This document shows, piece by piece, positions 23,383 through 32,596 of a stretch of 64,000 nt of DNA. The notes beneath the pieces are model-generated. The model was given only the letters and a program-made list of their open reading frames with translations. It did no database searches and was not told the DNA's origin. This DNA is from Streptomyces bathyalis (GTDB lineage Bacteria; Actinomycetota; Actinomycetes; Streptomycetales; Streptomycetaceae): contig NZ_CP048882.1 of assembly GCF_015910445.1 (NCBI RefSeq), forward strand, positions 5,329,501 to 5,393,500. Direction: 5' to 3'. A program made the translations under genes and the position numbers. Every line of letters begins with the position of its first letter. Position 1 is the first letter of the stretch.

Positions 23383-23826
23383 GTGCGTCACACATACCAG
23401 TGCCCCCTGCGCTGGTCGGACATGGATGCCTACGGGCACGTCAACAACGTCGTCCACCTCCGCTACCTGGAGGAGGCGCGGATCGACTTCATGTTCCGGC
23501 TGGCGGGGGAGGCGGTGGCCACCACGGACGAACCGGCGCCGTTCAAGGCCGGTTGCGTGGTGGCACGGCACGAGATCGACTATCTGAAGCCCCTCTTCCA
23601 CCGGTACGAGCCGGTCACGGTCGAGACCTGGGTGACGAAACTGAACGCGGCCTCGGCCACGATCGCCTACGAGATCAAGGACGCGGGAACGGTATACGTG
23701 CGGGCCGAGACCGTCCTCGTCCCCTACGACCTGGAGAAGGAGCACCCACGCCGGCTCAGCGCCGGTGAACGGGCGTTCCTGGAGGGCTACTTCGATGACA
23801 GCGCGGCCGCACCTCGTATTCGCTGA
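23383..23826 (+). CDS. Hotdog-fold acyl-CoA thioesterase (4HBT/YbgC-like)
   Basis: A 147-residue hotdog thioesterase. The catalytic stretch RWSDMDAYGHVNNVVHLRYL has the family Asp and His-Val-Asn. VARHEIDYLKPL and ETWVTKLNAASATIAYEI are the following strands. Enzymes of this type hydrolyse acyl-CoA or aryl-CoA esters in the cytoplasm. GTG 23383 lies 19 bases after ettA, so the two are likely co-transcribed, and its last 32 bases overlap the next gene. The substrate cannot be deduced. Confidence 0.9.
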   Translation: MRHTYQCPLRWSDMDAYGHVNNVVHLRYLEEARIDFMFRLAGEAVATTDEPAPFKAGCVVARHEIDYLKPLFHRYEPVTVETWVTKLNAASATIAYEIKDAGTVYVRAETVLVPYDLEKEHPRRLSAGERAFLEGYFDDSAAAPRIR

Positions 23827-24457
23827 CCCGGGAGAGGCCGCGGGGCTCGACGCTTTTCTGCAGCGTCTGCTGCGCTGGGAGAAGGCCGCGGCCGTGCGCA
23901 TCCAGGCCGGGAGCGGCGTCGTCGGCGTCTTCGCGAAGCCGGCCCGCTTCGAGGTGGTCGCCGTGCGGACGGCCCGGCTGCTGGAGCCCGCCGAGGTCGA
24001 CGTCACCGTCTCGGCGGGTGAACTCCTCGAGGGCATCGACGAGTCGGCCGAGGCTTTCACGGTGCCCGCGGCGGTGACCGGTCCGCCGTGGGCGGGGGTT
24101 CTGCCGCCGCGCGGGGGCTGGGAGGCCTTCGGCGAGGTGCCCGCGGACGCGGTACGGGCGGTCGCCGCAGCGGCCGTGGGCGAATTCCGCGAGCGTGCCG
24201 AGAAGCTGGGCCGCCAGGAGCGCACCCGCGAGAAGCTCGACGCGCTCGCCGAGGAGATCTGGTCCCGGCCGCTGGGCAGGACCCAGCTGCCGCTGCGCGC
24301 CGCGCACGCGGCTCACGCGCTGGGCTTCCTCACCGGCGAGGGGCCGCTGAAGCTTCTCCGGACCGGCTCATGGCTGCGGCTCCGCACGCCTGGCGGTTCG
24401 GTGGTCGTACGGAGCGGCAGCGACAAGGCTCCGGGGCTGAGCGTCACCCCGGTCTGA
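23795..24457 (+). CDS. Conserved-looking protein of unknown function
   Basis: A 220-residue protein that I do not recognise. The N-terminal half is alpha/beta-like (HLVFADPGEAAGLDAFLQRL, VGVFAKPARFEVVAVRTARL). A charged helix follows (EFRERAEKLGRQERTREKL), and the end is beta-rich (GSWLRLRTPGGSVVVRSG). No signal peptide or membrane span is seen. The start ATG 23795 has CTGGAGGG upstream and overlaps the thioesterase gene by 32 bases, pointing to translational coupling. The gene is probably part of an ettA-thioesterase-unknown operon. It ends 54 bases before the convergent globin gene. Confidence 0.78.
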   Translation: MTARPHLVFADPGEAAGLDAFLQRLLRWEKAAAVRIQAGSGVVGVFAKPARFEVVAVRTARLLEPAEVDVTVSAGELLEGIDESAEAFTVPAAVTGPPWAGVLPPRGGWEAFGEVPADAVRAVAAAAVGEFRERAEKLGRQERTREKLDALAEEIWSRPLGRTQLPLRAAHAAHALGFLTGEGPLKLLRTGSWLRLRTPGGSVVVRSGSDKAPGLSVTPV

Positions 24458-24511
24458 CCGCCCGGCCGCCCGGGCCGCGTCCGCCGACGGTTCAGCCGGT
24501 GAACCGGGCGC

Positions 24512-24913
24512 TCAGTCAGGGGAGTTGACCATGGAGCCGGCCGCGTACACGAGGTAGTCCCACAGTTGGCGTTCGTGCTCGGGCGCGAGTCCGAGGCTGT
24601 CGACGGCGTCCCGCATGTGCTTCAGCCACGCGTCATGGGCGGCACGGTCGACCTTGAACGGCACGTGCCGCATGCGCAGCCTGGGGTGTCCCCGCTGGTC
24701 GCTGTACGTGCGCGGGCCGCCCCAGTACTGGATGAGGAAGAGCGTCAGCCGCTCCTCGGCGGGGCCGAGGTCCTCCTCCGGGTACATGGGCCGCAGCAGC
24801 GGGTCCTCGGCGACACCCTGGTAGAAGCGGTGCACGAGCCGCCTGAAGGTCGCCTCGCCTCCGACCTGCTCGTAGAAGGTCTGCGTCTGCAAGCTGCCGC
24901 GCGGAATCTCCAT
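24512..24913 (-). CDS. glbO: Group II truncated haemoglobin (trHbO)
   Basis: A 133-residue truncated globin, close to mycobacterial GlbO in length. FYEQVGGEATFRRLVHRFYQ contains the B-helix Tyr. YWGGPRTYSDQRGHPRLRMRH carries the group II Trp-Gly pair and the proximal His in LRMRH. These proteins bind O2, NO and related ligands and may serve detoxification or redox signalling. I chose ATG 24913 with GGGGGG upstream; a second ATG 12 bases earlier and a far longer start are open but not conserved. It is monocistronic and convergent with the preceding gene. Confidence 0.9.
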   Translation of the reverse strand: MEIPRGSLQTQTFYEQVGGEATFRRLVHRFYQGVAEDPLLRPMYPEEDLGPAEERLTLFLIQYWGGPRTYSDQRGHPRLRMRHVPFKVDRAAHDAWLKHMRDAVDSLGLAPEHERQLWDYLVYAAGSMVNSPD

Positions 24914-25094
24914 CACGCCCCCCATGGTCGCAGATGGCTCCACCGCGTCGTCCGGCGTCGTCGAGGCCCCTCTCGGTCCCGGCCTGGTCCCGGCCTCCTT
25001 TCGGGCCGAGGAGCGTGCGAGAGACGTCCTTCGCCGGTACACCCTGTCCGCAGCCCCCGTCCCCGCCCAGCGGCAGGGACGGGCGCCGGAACCG

Positions 25095-26174
25095 CTATGC
25101 GTCGTCCCAGCGGAAGAGCCTCGAGGCGATCAGGGTGACCACGGCTGCGAACAGCAGCAGCCCGCCCATCACGGGCAGTGCCGCGCTCCAGGACTCGCCC
25201 CTGCTCAGCACGGCCTGCATCGCCTCCGCGAGGTGGGTGAGCGGCAGGAAGCCGGAGACGGTACGCACCCAGGCGGGCGCGATCTCCAGCGGGAAGAACG
25301 AGCCCGACAGGAAGGCCATGGGCAGGACGATGATCTGCGCGAGACCGTTCGCGGCCTCCTCCGTCTTCGCCCACGAGCCTATGAGCAGGCCCAGCGACAT
25401 GAACGCCAGAGTGCCGCAGGCGACCAGCGGCAGGCACAGCCACCAGTTCCCGGACAGCTTCAGCCCGTAGAGGGGGAGCGTGGCCAGGCCGATGAAGATG
25501 CCGGTCTGCGCGAACGCCAGCACGAGGTTCACACCGATACGTGCGCCGATCACCGACCCCGGGCCCACGGGCGCCAGCCACAACCGCCGCAGGATCCGTT
25601 TCTTGCGCCAGCTGACGAGGTTGAGCGCCGACCCGAAGACTCCGCCCATCGCCACGGCCCAGCTGAGCAGCCCCGGAGTGAGGAACTGGATGGGCTTGAC
25701 CGACTCGTCCTCGACGCGCTGAGTCGTCAGGCGGTACGCGGGGGGCTGCCCCGTCGCCGCCTGGTTGGCCTGCTGGACGACGGAGTCGACGACGCCTCGC
25801 ACGTTGCCGGCGCGTACCGAGTCGGCGGCCGAGTAGCGCAGCGTGATCTCGCCCTTGCCGCCCTCGAAGACGGCGGCGTCGGTGTCTCCCTCGCGCACCT
25901 TCTTCAGCGCCGCGGCGCGTGCGTCCGCCGAGCCGTCCGTCTTCTCGATGCTCAACACGCCGCGCAGTTCCGCGCGTTGCTGTTCCGGGATGTCATCGAG
26001 GATCTTGACGTCGCCGACCTGGACGATCTTCGCCTCGGCCGTGGAGTCGTTGTTGAACAGGGCGCCGAACAGCGCCAGGAACATCAACGGGAAGACGAGC
26101 ATGAAGAAGACGGCGGCCCGGTCCCGCAGCAGCCCGAGCGCCATGGCCTTCGAGAGGCTGACGAAGCTCTTCAT
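25095..26174 (-). CDS. ABC-2 type exporter permease (DrrB-like)
   Basis: A 359-residue membrane protein with six predicted spans. One follows the N-terminus (VFFMLVFPLMFLALFGALF). A long extracytoplasmic loop comes next (about residues 45-165), and five spans cluster at the C-terminus, among them LLSWAVAMGGVFGSALNLV and IIVLPMAFLSGSFFPLEIAP. This is the ABC2_membrane layout. The start ATG overlaps the ATPase stop as ATGA, so the two are translationally coupled and form one exporter. The substrate is unknown; DrrAB relatives export drugs or lipids. The stop is followed by a short gap before the globin gene on the same strand. Confidence 0.9.
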   Translation of the reverse strand: MKSFVSLSKAMALGLLRDRAAVFFMLVFPLMFLALFGALFNNDSTAEAKIVQVGDVKILDDIPEQQRAELRGVLSIEKTDGSADARAAALKKVREGDTDAAVFEGGKGEITLRYSAADSVRAGNVRGVVDSVVQQANQAATGQPPAYRLTTQRVEDESVKPIQFLTPGLLSWAVAMGGVFGSALNLVSWRKKRILRRLWLAPVGPGSVIGARIGVNLVLAFAQTGIFIGLATLPLYGLKLSGNWWLCLPLVACGTLAFMSLGLLIGSWAKTEEAANGLAQIIVLPMAFLSGSFFPLEIAPAWVRTVSGFLPLTHLAEAMQAVLSRGESWSAALPVMGGLLLFAAVVTLIASRLFRWDDA

Positions 26175-26899
26175 TCCCGGTACTCCCTCCCCGTGAGCTG
26201 GAGGAAGACGTCCTCCAGCGACCGCACGCCCAGCTCCTCCACCAGCTGCGCGGGAGCGCCCACCCGCAGGATCCGGCCGTTGTCCATCACGGCCACGCGG
26301 TCGCACAGTTGCTCGGCCTCGTCCATGTAGTGCGTCGTCAGCACCACGGTGCGGCCCTCGGAATTGATCGTGCGGAGGAGATCCCACAGATTCCGCCGGG
26401 CCTGAGGGTCGAGGCCGGTGGTGGGTTCGTCGAGAAAGACCAGCTCGGGGTCGTGCACGAGCGCGCAGGCTATGGACAGTCGCTGCGCCTGGCCGCCCGA
26501 GAGCTTGTTCTCGCGAGTGCCGCGCTTGTCGGTCAACCCGACGGTCTCGAGCATCTCGTCAGCGCGGGCTCCGGGCACCCCGTAGAGGGAGGCGAAGGTG
26601 TGTATCTGCTCGCGTGCGCTGAGCCGTTCGAAGAACGCCGACGCCTGCAATTGCACGCCTATCCGGCGCAGCAGTTCCGGCTTGCGGGGCCAGGACGGCT
26701 CTCCCAGCAGCCGGGCAGTGCCCTCGTCCGGCTCCCGCAGGCCTTCGATGATCTCCAGCGTCGTCGTCTTGCCCGCCCCGTTCGGCCCGAGGATGCCGTA
26801 GAACTCGCCCCGTTCCACCTCGAAGGAGACGCCGTCGACGGCCTGGGTCTCCCCGTAGCGCTTGCGCAGCCCCTCGGCCGTGATCGCTTTCGATGTCAT
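26171..26899 (-). CDS. ABC transporter ATP-binding protein (DrrA-like)
   Basis: A 242-residue ATPase with Walker A GPNGAGKTTTLEII, Q-loop in GVQLQASAFFERL, signature KLSGGQAQRLSIACAL, Walker B LVFLDEPTTGLDPQ and switch His in VVLTTHYMDEAEQL. It lacks the extra C-terminal domain of some DrrA proteins. It works with the permease encoded by the overlapping gene. The promoter should lie in the 70 bases shared with the divergent methyltransferase gene. Confidence 0.93.
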   Translation of the reverse strand: MTSKAITAEGLRKRYGETQAVDGVSFEVERGEFYGILGPNGAGKTTTLEIIEGLREPDEGTARLLGEPSWPRKPELLRRIGVQLQASAFFERLSAREQIHTFASLYGVPGARADEMLETVGLTDKRGTRENKLSGGQAQRLSIACALVHDPELVFLDEPTTGLDPQARRNLWDLLRTINSEGRTVVLTTHYMDEAEQLCDRVAVMDNGRILRVGAPAQLVEELGVRSLEDVFLQLTGREYRE

Positions 26900-26970
26900 G
26901 CCGGGAGGCTAGCGGCGGAACGTCACCTTCAGGCCTCGCGCGTACGGCGTCCGGGCAGCACAGTGGAGGC

Positions 26971-27927
26971 ATGCCAGCTGCTTCGGATCTTGTGCGGCAG
27001 ATCGTCGCCGGCGGTTCGCTCGCCGATCCCGCGTGGCAGGCAGCCTTCGCGGAGGTGCCGCGCGAGCTGTTCGTGCCGTACTACTACGTGACCGTCTCCG
27101 GCGGGCGCCAGGAGCGGCTGTGGCGGGACGACCCCGATCCCGGGCGCCGCGAGCGCTGGCTGGCGGGCGTGTACGACGATCTGCCGCTGGCCACGCGTGT
27201 GCGCGACGGCGAATTGATCTCCTCCAGCAGCCAGCCCTCGTTGATGGCGCGCATGCTGGAGGCGCTGGATGTGCGGGACGGCATGCGCGTGCTGGAGATC
27301 GGCACCGGGTCGGGCTACAACGCGGCTCTGCTCGCGCACCGGCTGGGCGACGAGCGGATCACCACGGTCGACCTCGAGCCGGGCATCACCGGCACCGCCC
27401 GTGAGCACCTGGCCGCCGCCGGATACCGGCCCCGGATCGTCACGGGGGACGGCGCGCTCGGGGCTCCCGCGTACGCCCCCTACGACCGCGTCATCGCCAC
27501 CTGCGCGCTGCGCGCCGTCCCGCCCGCCTGGCTGGCGCAGAGCGTGCCGGGTGGGGTGGTCCTCGCACCGGTGGGCACCGGACTCGTATCGCTGCGCGTG
27601 GAGGGGCCGCGGGAGGGGGAGGGCCGCTTCCTCGCGACGCCCGCGTACTTCGTGCCGCTCCGGGGCGGTGGCGTGCCGGGGGAGGCCGTGCAGCCGGCGG
27701 CCCCCGCGCACGGCATCCCCCGGCACGCGCAGCGGCAGGACTCCTTCCACTTCCTCTTCAGCCTCGCGGGAGGCTCGGTGGAGCCGCACGACGCCTACGA
27801 GTTGTGGCGCGAGGCCGGCCGTCCCGAGCGCGAGCGCTACGGCGTGACGGTCAGGGACGGACTCCAGTGGGCGTGGCTCGACGATCCGGACGGGCCGCAC
27901 ACCTGGCCGCTCGGCGGCGGCGCGTGA
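26971..27927 (+). CDS. PCMT-like SAM-dependent methyltransferase
   Basis: A 318-residue methyltransferase of the protein-L-isoaspartate methyltransferase group. The family N-terminus is visible in FAEVPRELFVPYY and in ISSSSQPSLMARMLEALD, the last being the substrate-binding SSSQP form. SAM motif I is VLEIGTGSGYNAALLA, followed by TTVDLEPGIT, and motif II is YDRVIATCALRAVPP. A C-terminal extension of about 100 residues, with a beta-rich part, goes beyond PCMT. It is not certain that it repairs isoaspartate; Streptomyces have PCMT relatives acting in peptide modification. No precursor peptide or maturase is nearby. ATG 26971 follows GTGGAGGC. Confidence 0.87.
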   Translation: MPAASDLVRQIVAGGSLADPAWQAAFAEVPRELFVPYYYVTVSGGRQERLWRDDPDPGRRERWLAGVYDDLPLATRVRDGELISSSSQPSLMARMLEALDVRDGMRVLEIGTGSGYNAALLAHRLGDERITTVDLEPGITGTAREHLAAAGYRPRIVTGDGALGAPAYAPYDRVIATCALRAVPPAWLAQSVPGGVVLAPVGTGLVSLRVEGPREGEGRFLATPAYFVPLRGGGVPGEAVQPAAPAHGIPRHAQRQDSFHFLFSLAGGSVEPHDAYELWREAGRPERERYGVTVRDGLQWAWLDDPDGPHTWPLGGGA

Positions 27928-27973
27928 GGACCCGAAAAGGCCAAGAGGCTCTCCCGGGCGCTGGTCAGGGCGG

Positions 27974-28067
27974 GTTCCGGGATGCATTGGCTCGGCTCCA
28001 GGGCGTGTTCCGGGATGCGTTCGCTGCGCTCCAGGGCGGGACCCGGCGCACGTGCCGTTCCGGGATG
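27974..28067. repeat. 33-bp tandem repeat, two copies plus a fragment
   Basis: Copies at 27974-28006 and 28007-28039 share 28 of 33 bases. Both start GTTCCGGGATGC and end GCTCCAGGGCG. The first 11 bases recur at 28057-28067. The period is a multiple of three, but no convincing gene covers it. It lies between the methyltransferase and the permease genes. Confidence 0.7.
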
Positions 28068-28160
28068 AACTTCGACCATCGGATGTGAACTTCCGCACCC
28101 CGGAAGGAAATACAGGGCTTCACCCTCCAGCGCTCCGATGCCGGCGTCTAGTTTCGGAGG

Positions 28161-28895
28161 GTGCTCAGCGGCTGGTCCTTCCTCACCCTGCTCGGCGGCG
28201 TCGTGCTGCTGGGCTCCTCCGTGCAACGGCTGGCCGGCATCGGATTCGGGTTGCTCGCGTCACCCGGTCTGGTGCTGCTCATGGGCCCCGTGCAGGGCGT
28301 GGCGCTCGTCAACTGCGCGGGCGTCGTCATCGGCATCGCCGGGCTCGCGACGAGCTGGCGGCAGGTGCAGTTGCGGACGATGCTTCCGCTCGTCGCCGCC
28401 GCTGCCCTCACCGTTCCACTGGGGGCCTGGCTCGCGTTGCGGCTCCCGGAACCCGTGCTGCTCACCGGGTTCGGCGGACTCGTCACCGCCGCCGTGCTGC
28501 TGGTGATGTGCGGTGCCCGCGTCAGAGCCCTGCACGGCAGGGGCGGCGCCGTCGCGGCGGGTGCGGCGAGCGGATTCCTGAACTCGGCCGCGGGGACGGG
28601 CGGTCCGGCGCTCTCCCTGTACGCCGTCAACGCCGGCTGGACGGCGGTGGAGTTCGTGCCCAACGCCCAGTTCTACGGACTCGTCGTCAACTTCATGTCG
28701 GCCGCCGCCAAGGGGCTGCCGCATCTGACCCGGCCCGCCTGGCTGTTGGTCGCCGGAACCATGGCGGTGGGCATCGTGCTCGGACATCTGCTCGCGGCCC
28801 GCACTCCGGAGAAGGGGGCACGCCGCATCATCCTGGGACTCGCGCTCATCGGCGGAGTCGCAACTGCGGCGAAGGGACTGTGGCTGCTGGTGTGA
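28161..28895 (+). CDS. TauE/SafE family membrane permease
   Basis: A 244-residue integral membrane protein with about eight predicted spans. The TauE/SafE repeats show in GSSVQRLAGIGFGLLASPGL in the first half and GAASGFLNSAAGTGGPALSL in the second. The family exports sulfite, sulfoacetate or related organic anions, but many members have unknown cargo. The GTG start at 28161 is preceded by CGGAGGG. It appears monocistronic. Confidence 0.88.
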   Translation: MLSGWSFLTLLGGVVLLGSSVQRLAGIGFGLLASPGLVLLMGPVQGVALVNCAGVVIGIAGLATSWRQVQLRTMLPLVAAAALTVPLGAWLALRLPEPVLLTGFGGLVTAAVLLVMCGARVRALHGRGGAVAAGAASGFLNSAAGTGGPALSLYAVNAGWTAVEFVPNAQFYGLVVNFMSAAAKGLPHLTRPAWLLVAGTMAVGIVLGHLLAARTPEKGARRIILGLALIGGVATAAKGLWLLV

Positions 28896-29389
28896 GGGGA
28901 ACCGGCGCCGGGCGGGCGGCGTGTTCCCGGGGGACGGACGGGGTCCGCGGGTGACGTCCGGGGCACGGTGGGTACGGCAGGTCCCGATCCGAACAAGATC
29001 CCGGTGGAAACAGTGTGGTTGATGTTTCCCGTGGCCATACTCTGGCGGTGGGCCTCAACCCGTTGCGACAGACACATCGCACAAAGTAGGCGCGGAAGGC
29101 GGCCCGGCAACGACCAGGGGGAGGGCGACGAGTCGTGACAGAGCTGTACTCGGGGCCGGCGGGGGGCTCCGGTGTTCGCACGCGTGTGCCCCGGTCCTCA
29201 CCTTCACGGTCACAGTCGCCGATCTCGTCACGGATGCCGCTGACGTGGGGCGAGGATGGGTACGGACGACGTGGGCAACTCCCTGCGCCCGGGCCCGGGC
29301 AGGGGCGGACCTGAACTGCACCAGCCCGCCCGCCGACCGGTAGCGACCGGACCGAACAGCAGACCACGACAGAAGCAGCGAGGTGATCG
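28896..29389. other. Gap of 494 bases; one doubtful 59-codon ORF
   Basis: No convincing gene. A GTG at 29135 with GGGGAGG upstream opens a 59-codon frame ending at 29314 (begins MTELYSGPAGGSG). Its Ser/Arg/Gly-rich composition matches no family I know. Otherwise I see only leader and promoter-type sequence for the next operon. Confidence 0.4.
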
Positions 29390-30715
29390 ATGGGGCCCGC
29401 GGGACCCACGGGACCGGTGATGAGCCGGGAGGAGGCCGACCGTGCACTGGAACGGCTCACCGCCGAACACGAGGCGGTCGAGTCGTCGTTGCTGGCGCTG
29501 CAGGACCACGCGGGCCGCCGCCTTCTCGAGGGGGCACAGCTCACCGGCACGACCGCCGGGCGCTGGGCGCAGGCCGAGGAGGCCGTCACCCGGCTGTGGA
29601 ACGTCTTCGAGTACTACAGCGGCGCGCTCACGAAGGCACAGGAGATCCGCGAGCGCCGCCGCTGGCCCAGCCGCGAGGACCTCGCCGAACTGACGCAACT
29701 GCTGCGCGGATCCCACACACTTCCCGGCAGCGTCGTGGGCGGCGCGGCCGGCTCCGGCGGGGGCGGAGGCCCGCGGCTGGCGGAGGAGGTGACCCTCAGC
29801 ACGCTGGTCGAGTGGATGAACAGCTGGTATGCGCAGGCACTCGACGTGGTCGCGGCGGCCGACTCGGTCTGGTCGGCACTCCCCGCCCGCATAGACATGC
29901 TCGCCGCCGAACTGCGCCGCGTGCGCTCCCTCGCGCACTCCGTCGGCGTACGCCCGGGGGAGCACCCCTCGGGCGACGACCTGGAGCGTACGACGGAGGA
30001 ACTCACCGCGCTGCGTGCCGAAGTGGTCTCCGACCCGCTCGCCTTCTGGACACGGGCGGGCGGCAGCAGCGCACCCGGCGGCGGCAGGCCGGACACGTCC
30101 CGCTACGACCGCGCGGCGCGCGAACTCGAGGACATCCGGCGGGAGATCGACGCCGTCCTCAACGTCCGCCAGGACTCCGAACAGCGGCTGATGCGTCTGC
30201 GCGACGTCCTCTCACGCGCCGACCGCACCCTGGCCGAGGCCCGCGAGGCGCGCGGCGAGGTGCTGGCCAAGATCGCGGCCTCCGAGGTCCCCGCGGTGAG
30301 CGGCCCCGCCACCGCCCTGCAGGAGGAGCTCACTGCCGCCGCCGAGTACAGGCGCCACTCCCAGTGGCACCGGCTCTCACCCCTGCTGGAGAGTCTGGAG
30401 CAGCGCGCGGAGGACGAGTTGGACCGCGCACGCGCCCAACTCGCGGCCGTTACCGCACCGTTGGCTGTACGTGCGGAACTGCGAGGGCGTCTGGATGCGT
30501 ACAAGGCGAAAGTGGCACAGCAGGGCATGGGGGAGGACCGGATGCTGATCGAGCGTTACGACGTGGCACGGCGAATGCTGTGGAGCGCGCCGTGCGATCT
30601 GCGGGCGGCCGAGGACGCGGTGCTTCGCTATCAGTACGCGGCGCAGGACGTTCTCACGGCGCGGCAGGGCGAAAGCGCCGGGCCCGCGCGGGCGGAAGGG
30701 GTGACGGACTCGTGA
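29390..30715 (+). CDS. Coiled-coil protein of unknown function
   Basis: A 441-residue soluble protein, almost entirely charged helix. Long heptad-like stretches include REEADRALERLTAEHEAVES, ARELEDIRREIDAVLNVRQ and RTLAEAREARGEVLAKIAA. There is a glycine linker near residue 125 and no signal peptide or membrane span. ATG 29390 follows GCGAGG; a second ATG at 29420 (MSREEADR) is possible. It ends 134 bases before a PP2C phosphatase gene in a rightward set that also has VWA and FHA proteins. A scaffold role for that signalling group is reasonable but unproven. Confidence 0.82.
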   Translation: MGPAGPTGPVMSREEADRALERLTAEHEAVESSLLALQDHAGRRLLEGAQLTGTTAGRWAQAEEAVTRLWNVFEYYSGALTKAQEIRERRRWPSREDLAELTQLLRGSHTLPGSVVGGAAGSGGGGGPRLAEEVTLSTLVEWMNSWYAQALDVVAAADSVWSALPARIDMLAAELRRVRSLAHSVGVRPGEHPSGDDLERTTEELTALRAEVVSDPLAFWTRAGGSSAPGGGRPDTSRYDRAARELEDIRREIDAVLNVRQDSEQRLMRLRDVLSRADRTLAEAREARGEVLAKIAASEVPAVSGPATALQEELTAAAEYRRHSQWHRLSPLLESLEQRAEDELDRARAQLAAVTAPLAVRAELRGRLDAYKAKVAQQGMGEDRMLIERYDVARRMLWSAPCDLRAAEDAVLRYQYAAQDVLTARQGESAGPARAEGVTDS

Positions 30716-30848
30716 CCGGAGTCCGGGGAACAGGCACGCCCCTGCCGCGACGACTCATGTGCCGCAGACGTGTCCGGCTCGCGCAGTCCGGCACCGAGAG
30801 GATCGAACCGGCGGAACGGGCGTGCCCCTTCCGCCCCAGGACGTGGGT

Positions 30849-32384
30849 GTGACCATGCTTGATCAACTGTCCGCGTGTCCGAGCTGCTCCCAGCCGCTGG
30901 CGGCGGGGGACCGCTTCTGCGGAGTGTGCGGCGCCGATCTGGCGGCGGCGCATCCGGGATACGGGACCGGAGGAGTCCCCGGCGGCGTGCAGCCGGCCGC
31001 TCCCGGCGGCTGGGACGGGTTCACGCCCCCGGGAGCGCCCGGGCGGCACGGCGAACCGGACTTCACGCTGGCGCCCGCGGAGAATCCGGCCCCGGGTGCG
31101 CGTCCCGGATACGCGGGACGCGGCGTACGGGCGCGGCTGGATGTGCAGGGACCGCCCGTTCCGGGCCCGGAGGCCGGCGGCCCGTCCGTCCAGGGCCCGC
31201 CGATGCCGCCGCCGGTCGCACCGGGGGTGCCCGAGTCGTCGACGCACGAGCACCCGCCGCCCGGGACACCTGACGGCCCGATGGTGCCGCCCCCACCGCC
31301 GCCGCCCGTGACACCGCCCCCGCCGGCCGCACCGCCCGTGACGCCGCCCCCGCTGTCGGCGCCGCCCGCGTCGGCGGCGCCCGATCCGCGCGCCGCCGAC
31401 CCGCGGCTCACCCGGGACGATTCGCCGCACGACGGGCCTCCGCCGCATCCCACGGACCCCGTGGGGACGCCCGTGGCCTCCGGGGCGCGCTGCGTCGCCT
31501 GCGGCACCGGAGCCGTGGACGGCGACGGCTACTGCGACCACTGCGGTCACAAACAGCCGCGTGAACGCGACCACATGGAGGGCGCGTTGCCGTCCGTGGC
31601 GGCCGCCAGCGACCGGGGGCTGCGCCACCACCGCAACGAGGACTTCTTCTCGCTGCACGAGGCGGTGAGCCCGTCGGGCGCTCCGGTGACCATCGCCGTG
31701 GTCTGCGACGGAGTCTCCTCGGCCACGCGGCCCGACGACGCCTCCGCTGCAGCGGCCGTCACCGCCGGTGCGTCGATCTGCGAATCCCTGCCGCAGGGCA
31801 CACCCGCACCGCAGGCCATGCACGACGCCCTCATCGCGGCCTCCGAGGCGGTCACGGCCCTGGCCGCCGAGGGCCCCAACGAGCCCTCCAAGAACGCACC
31901 GGCCTGCACGATCGTGGGCGCCGTGACCACCGAGGGCATCCTGACCGTCGGCTGGATCGGGGACAGCCGCGCCTACTGGGTGCCCGAGGCGCACGGCGCA
32001 CCGCCCGCACGTCTCACCGAGGACGACTCGTGGGCGGCGCAGATGGTCGCGGCGGGTCTGATGACCGAGGACGAGGCCTACGCGGACCCACGCGCGCACG
32101 CCATCACGGGATGGCTCGGCGCGGACGCCTACGAGGTCGAACCGCACACCGCCTCGTACAAGCCGGAAGGCGCCGGCGTCGTGATCGTCTGCACCGACGG
32201 GCTCTGGAACTACGCCGAGTCCGCGGAGCAGATGGCGGCGGCCGTTCCCGCCGACAGCCACGCACGTCCCTTGCAGGCCGCGCAACGTCTCGTCGGGTTC
32301 GCGCTCGACGGCGGCGGACACGACAACGCGACCGTGGCCGTCATCCCGTTCCCGGGCCCGTCGGAGGGAGCAGGACCGGTCTGA
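30849..32384 (+). CDS. PP2C-type Ser/Thr protein phosphatase with zinc ribbons and Pro-rich linker
   Basis: A 511-residue protein. An N-terminal double-CxxC zinc ribbon (CPSCSQPLAAGDRFCGVCG) leads into a Pro/Gly-rich linker of about 200 residues. A second ribbon (CVACGTGAVDGDGYCDHCG) follows, then the phosphatase domain. PP2C motifs are present: RGLRHHRNEDFFS, VVCDGVSSATRPDD, GWIGDSRAYWV, CTDGLWNYAE and GGHDNATVAV, giving the usual metal-binding Asp residues. It should remove phosphate from Ser/Thr proteins in the cytoplasm. The start GTG 30849 has AGGA at a good distance; ATG 30855 is the alternative. The FHA partner downstream has a closely similar ribbon, suggesting both bind a common target. 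Confidence 0.92.
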   Translation: MTMLDQLSACPSCSQPLAAGDRFCGVCGADLAAAHPGYGTGGVPGGVQPAAPGGWDGFTPPGAPGRHGEPDFTLAPAENPAPGARPGYAGRGVRARLDVQGPPVPGPEAGGPSVQGPPMPPPVAPGVPESSTHEHPPPGTPDGPMVPPPPPPPVTPPPPAAPPVTPPPLSAPPASAAPDPRAADPRLTRDDSPHDGPPPHPTDPVGTPVASGARCVACGTGAVDGDGYCDHCGHKQPRERDHMEGALPSVAAASDRGLRHHRNEDFFSLHEAVSPSGAPVTIAVVCDGVSSATRPDDASAAAAVTAGASICESLPQGTPAPQAMHDALIAASEAVTALAAEGPNEPSKNAPACTIVGAVTTEGILTVGWIGDSRAYWVPEAHGAPPARLTEDDSWAAQMVAAGLMTEDEAYADPRAHAITGWLGADAYEVEPHTASYKPEGAGVVIVCTDGLWNYAESAEQMAAAVPADSHARPLQAAQRLVGFALDGGGHDNATVAVIPFPGPSEGAGPV

Positions 32385-32596
32385 CGCAGCAGGCGGCCAC
32401 CGAAGGGCTCCGACCGACTTCACGCACGGCAGGCACGGACACCGAGGGCGGGAGAGGGGGGGCTTCCGCCGTACGCCGGTGAGGTATCCCTGCCGCGCGC
32501 CGCCTCCGGGCGCCTCGTCCCGTGCCGCCCCACGACAACTCACTCTCGCCACGGTGGGGGCACCCCCGGCCGAAGGCTGGGGGAAGGAGCGGAACC

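Noticed and set aside
26971..27927. A ribosomal-peptide methyltransferase locus
   Set aside because: The enzyme is PCMT-like, but no precursor peptide, ATP-grasp or other maturase gene is near.
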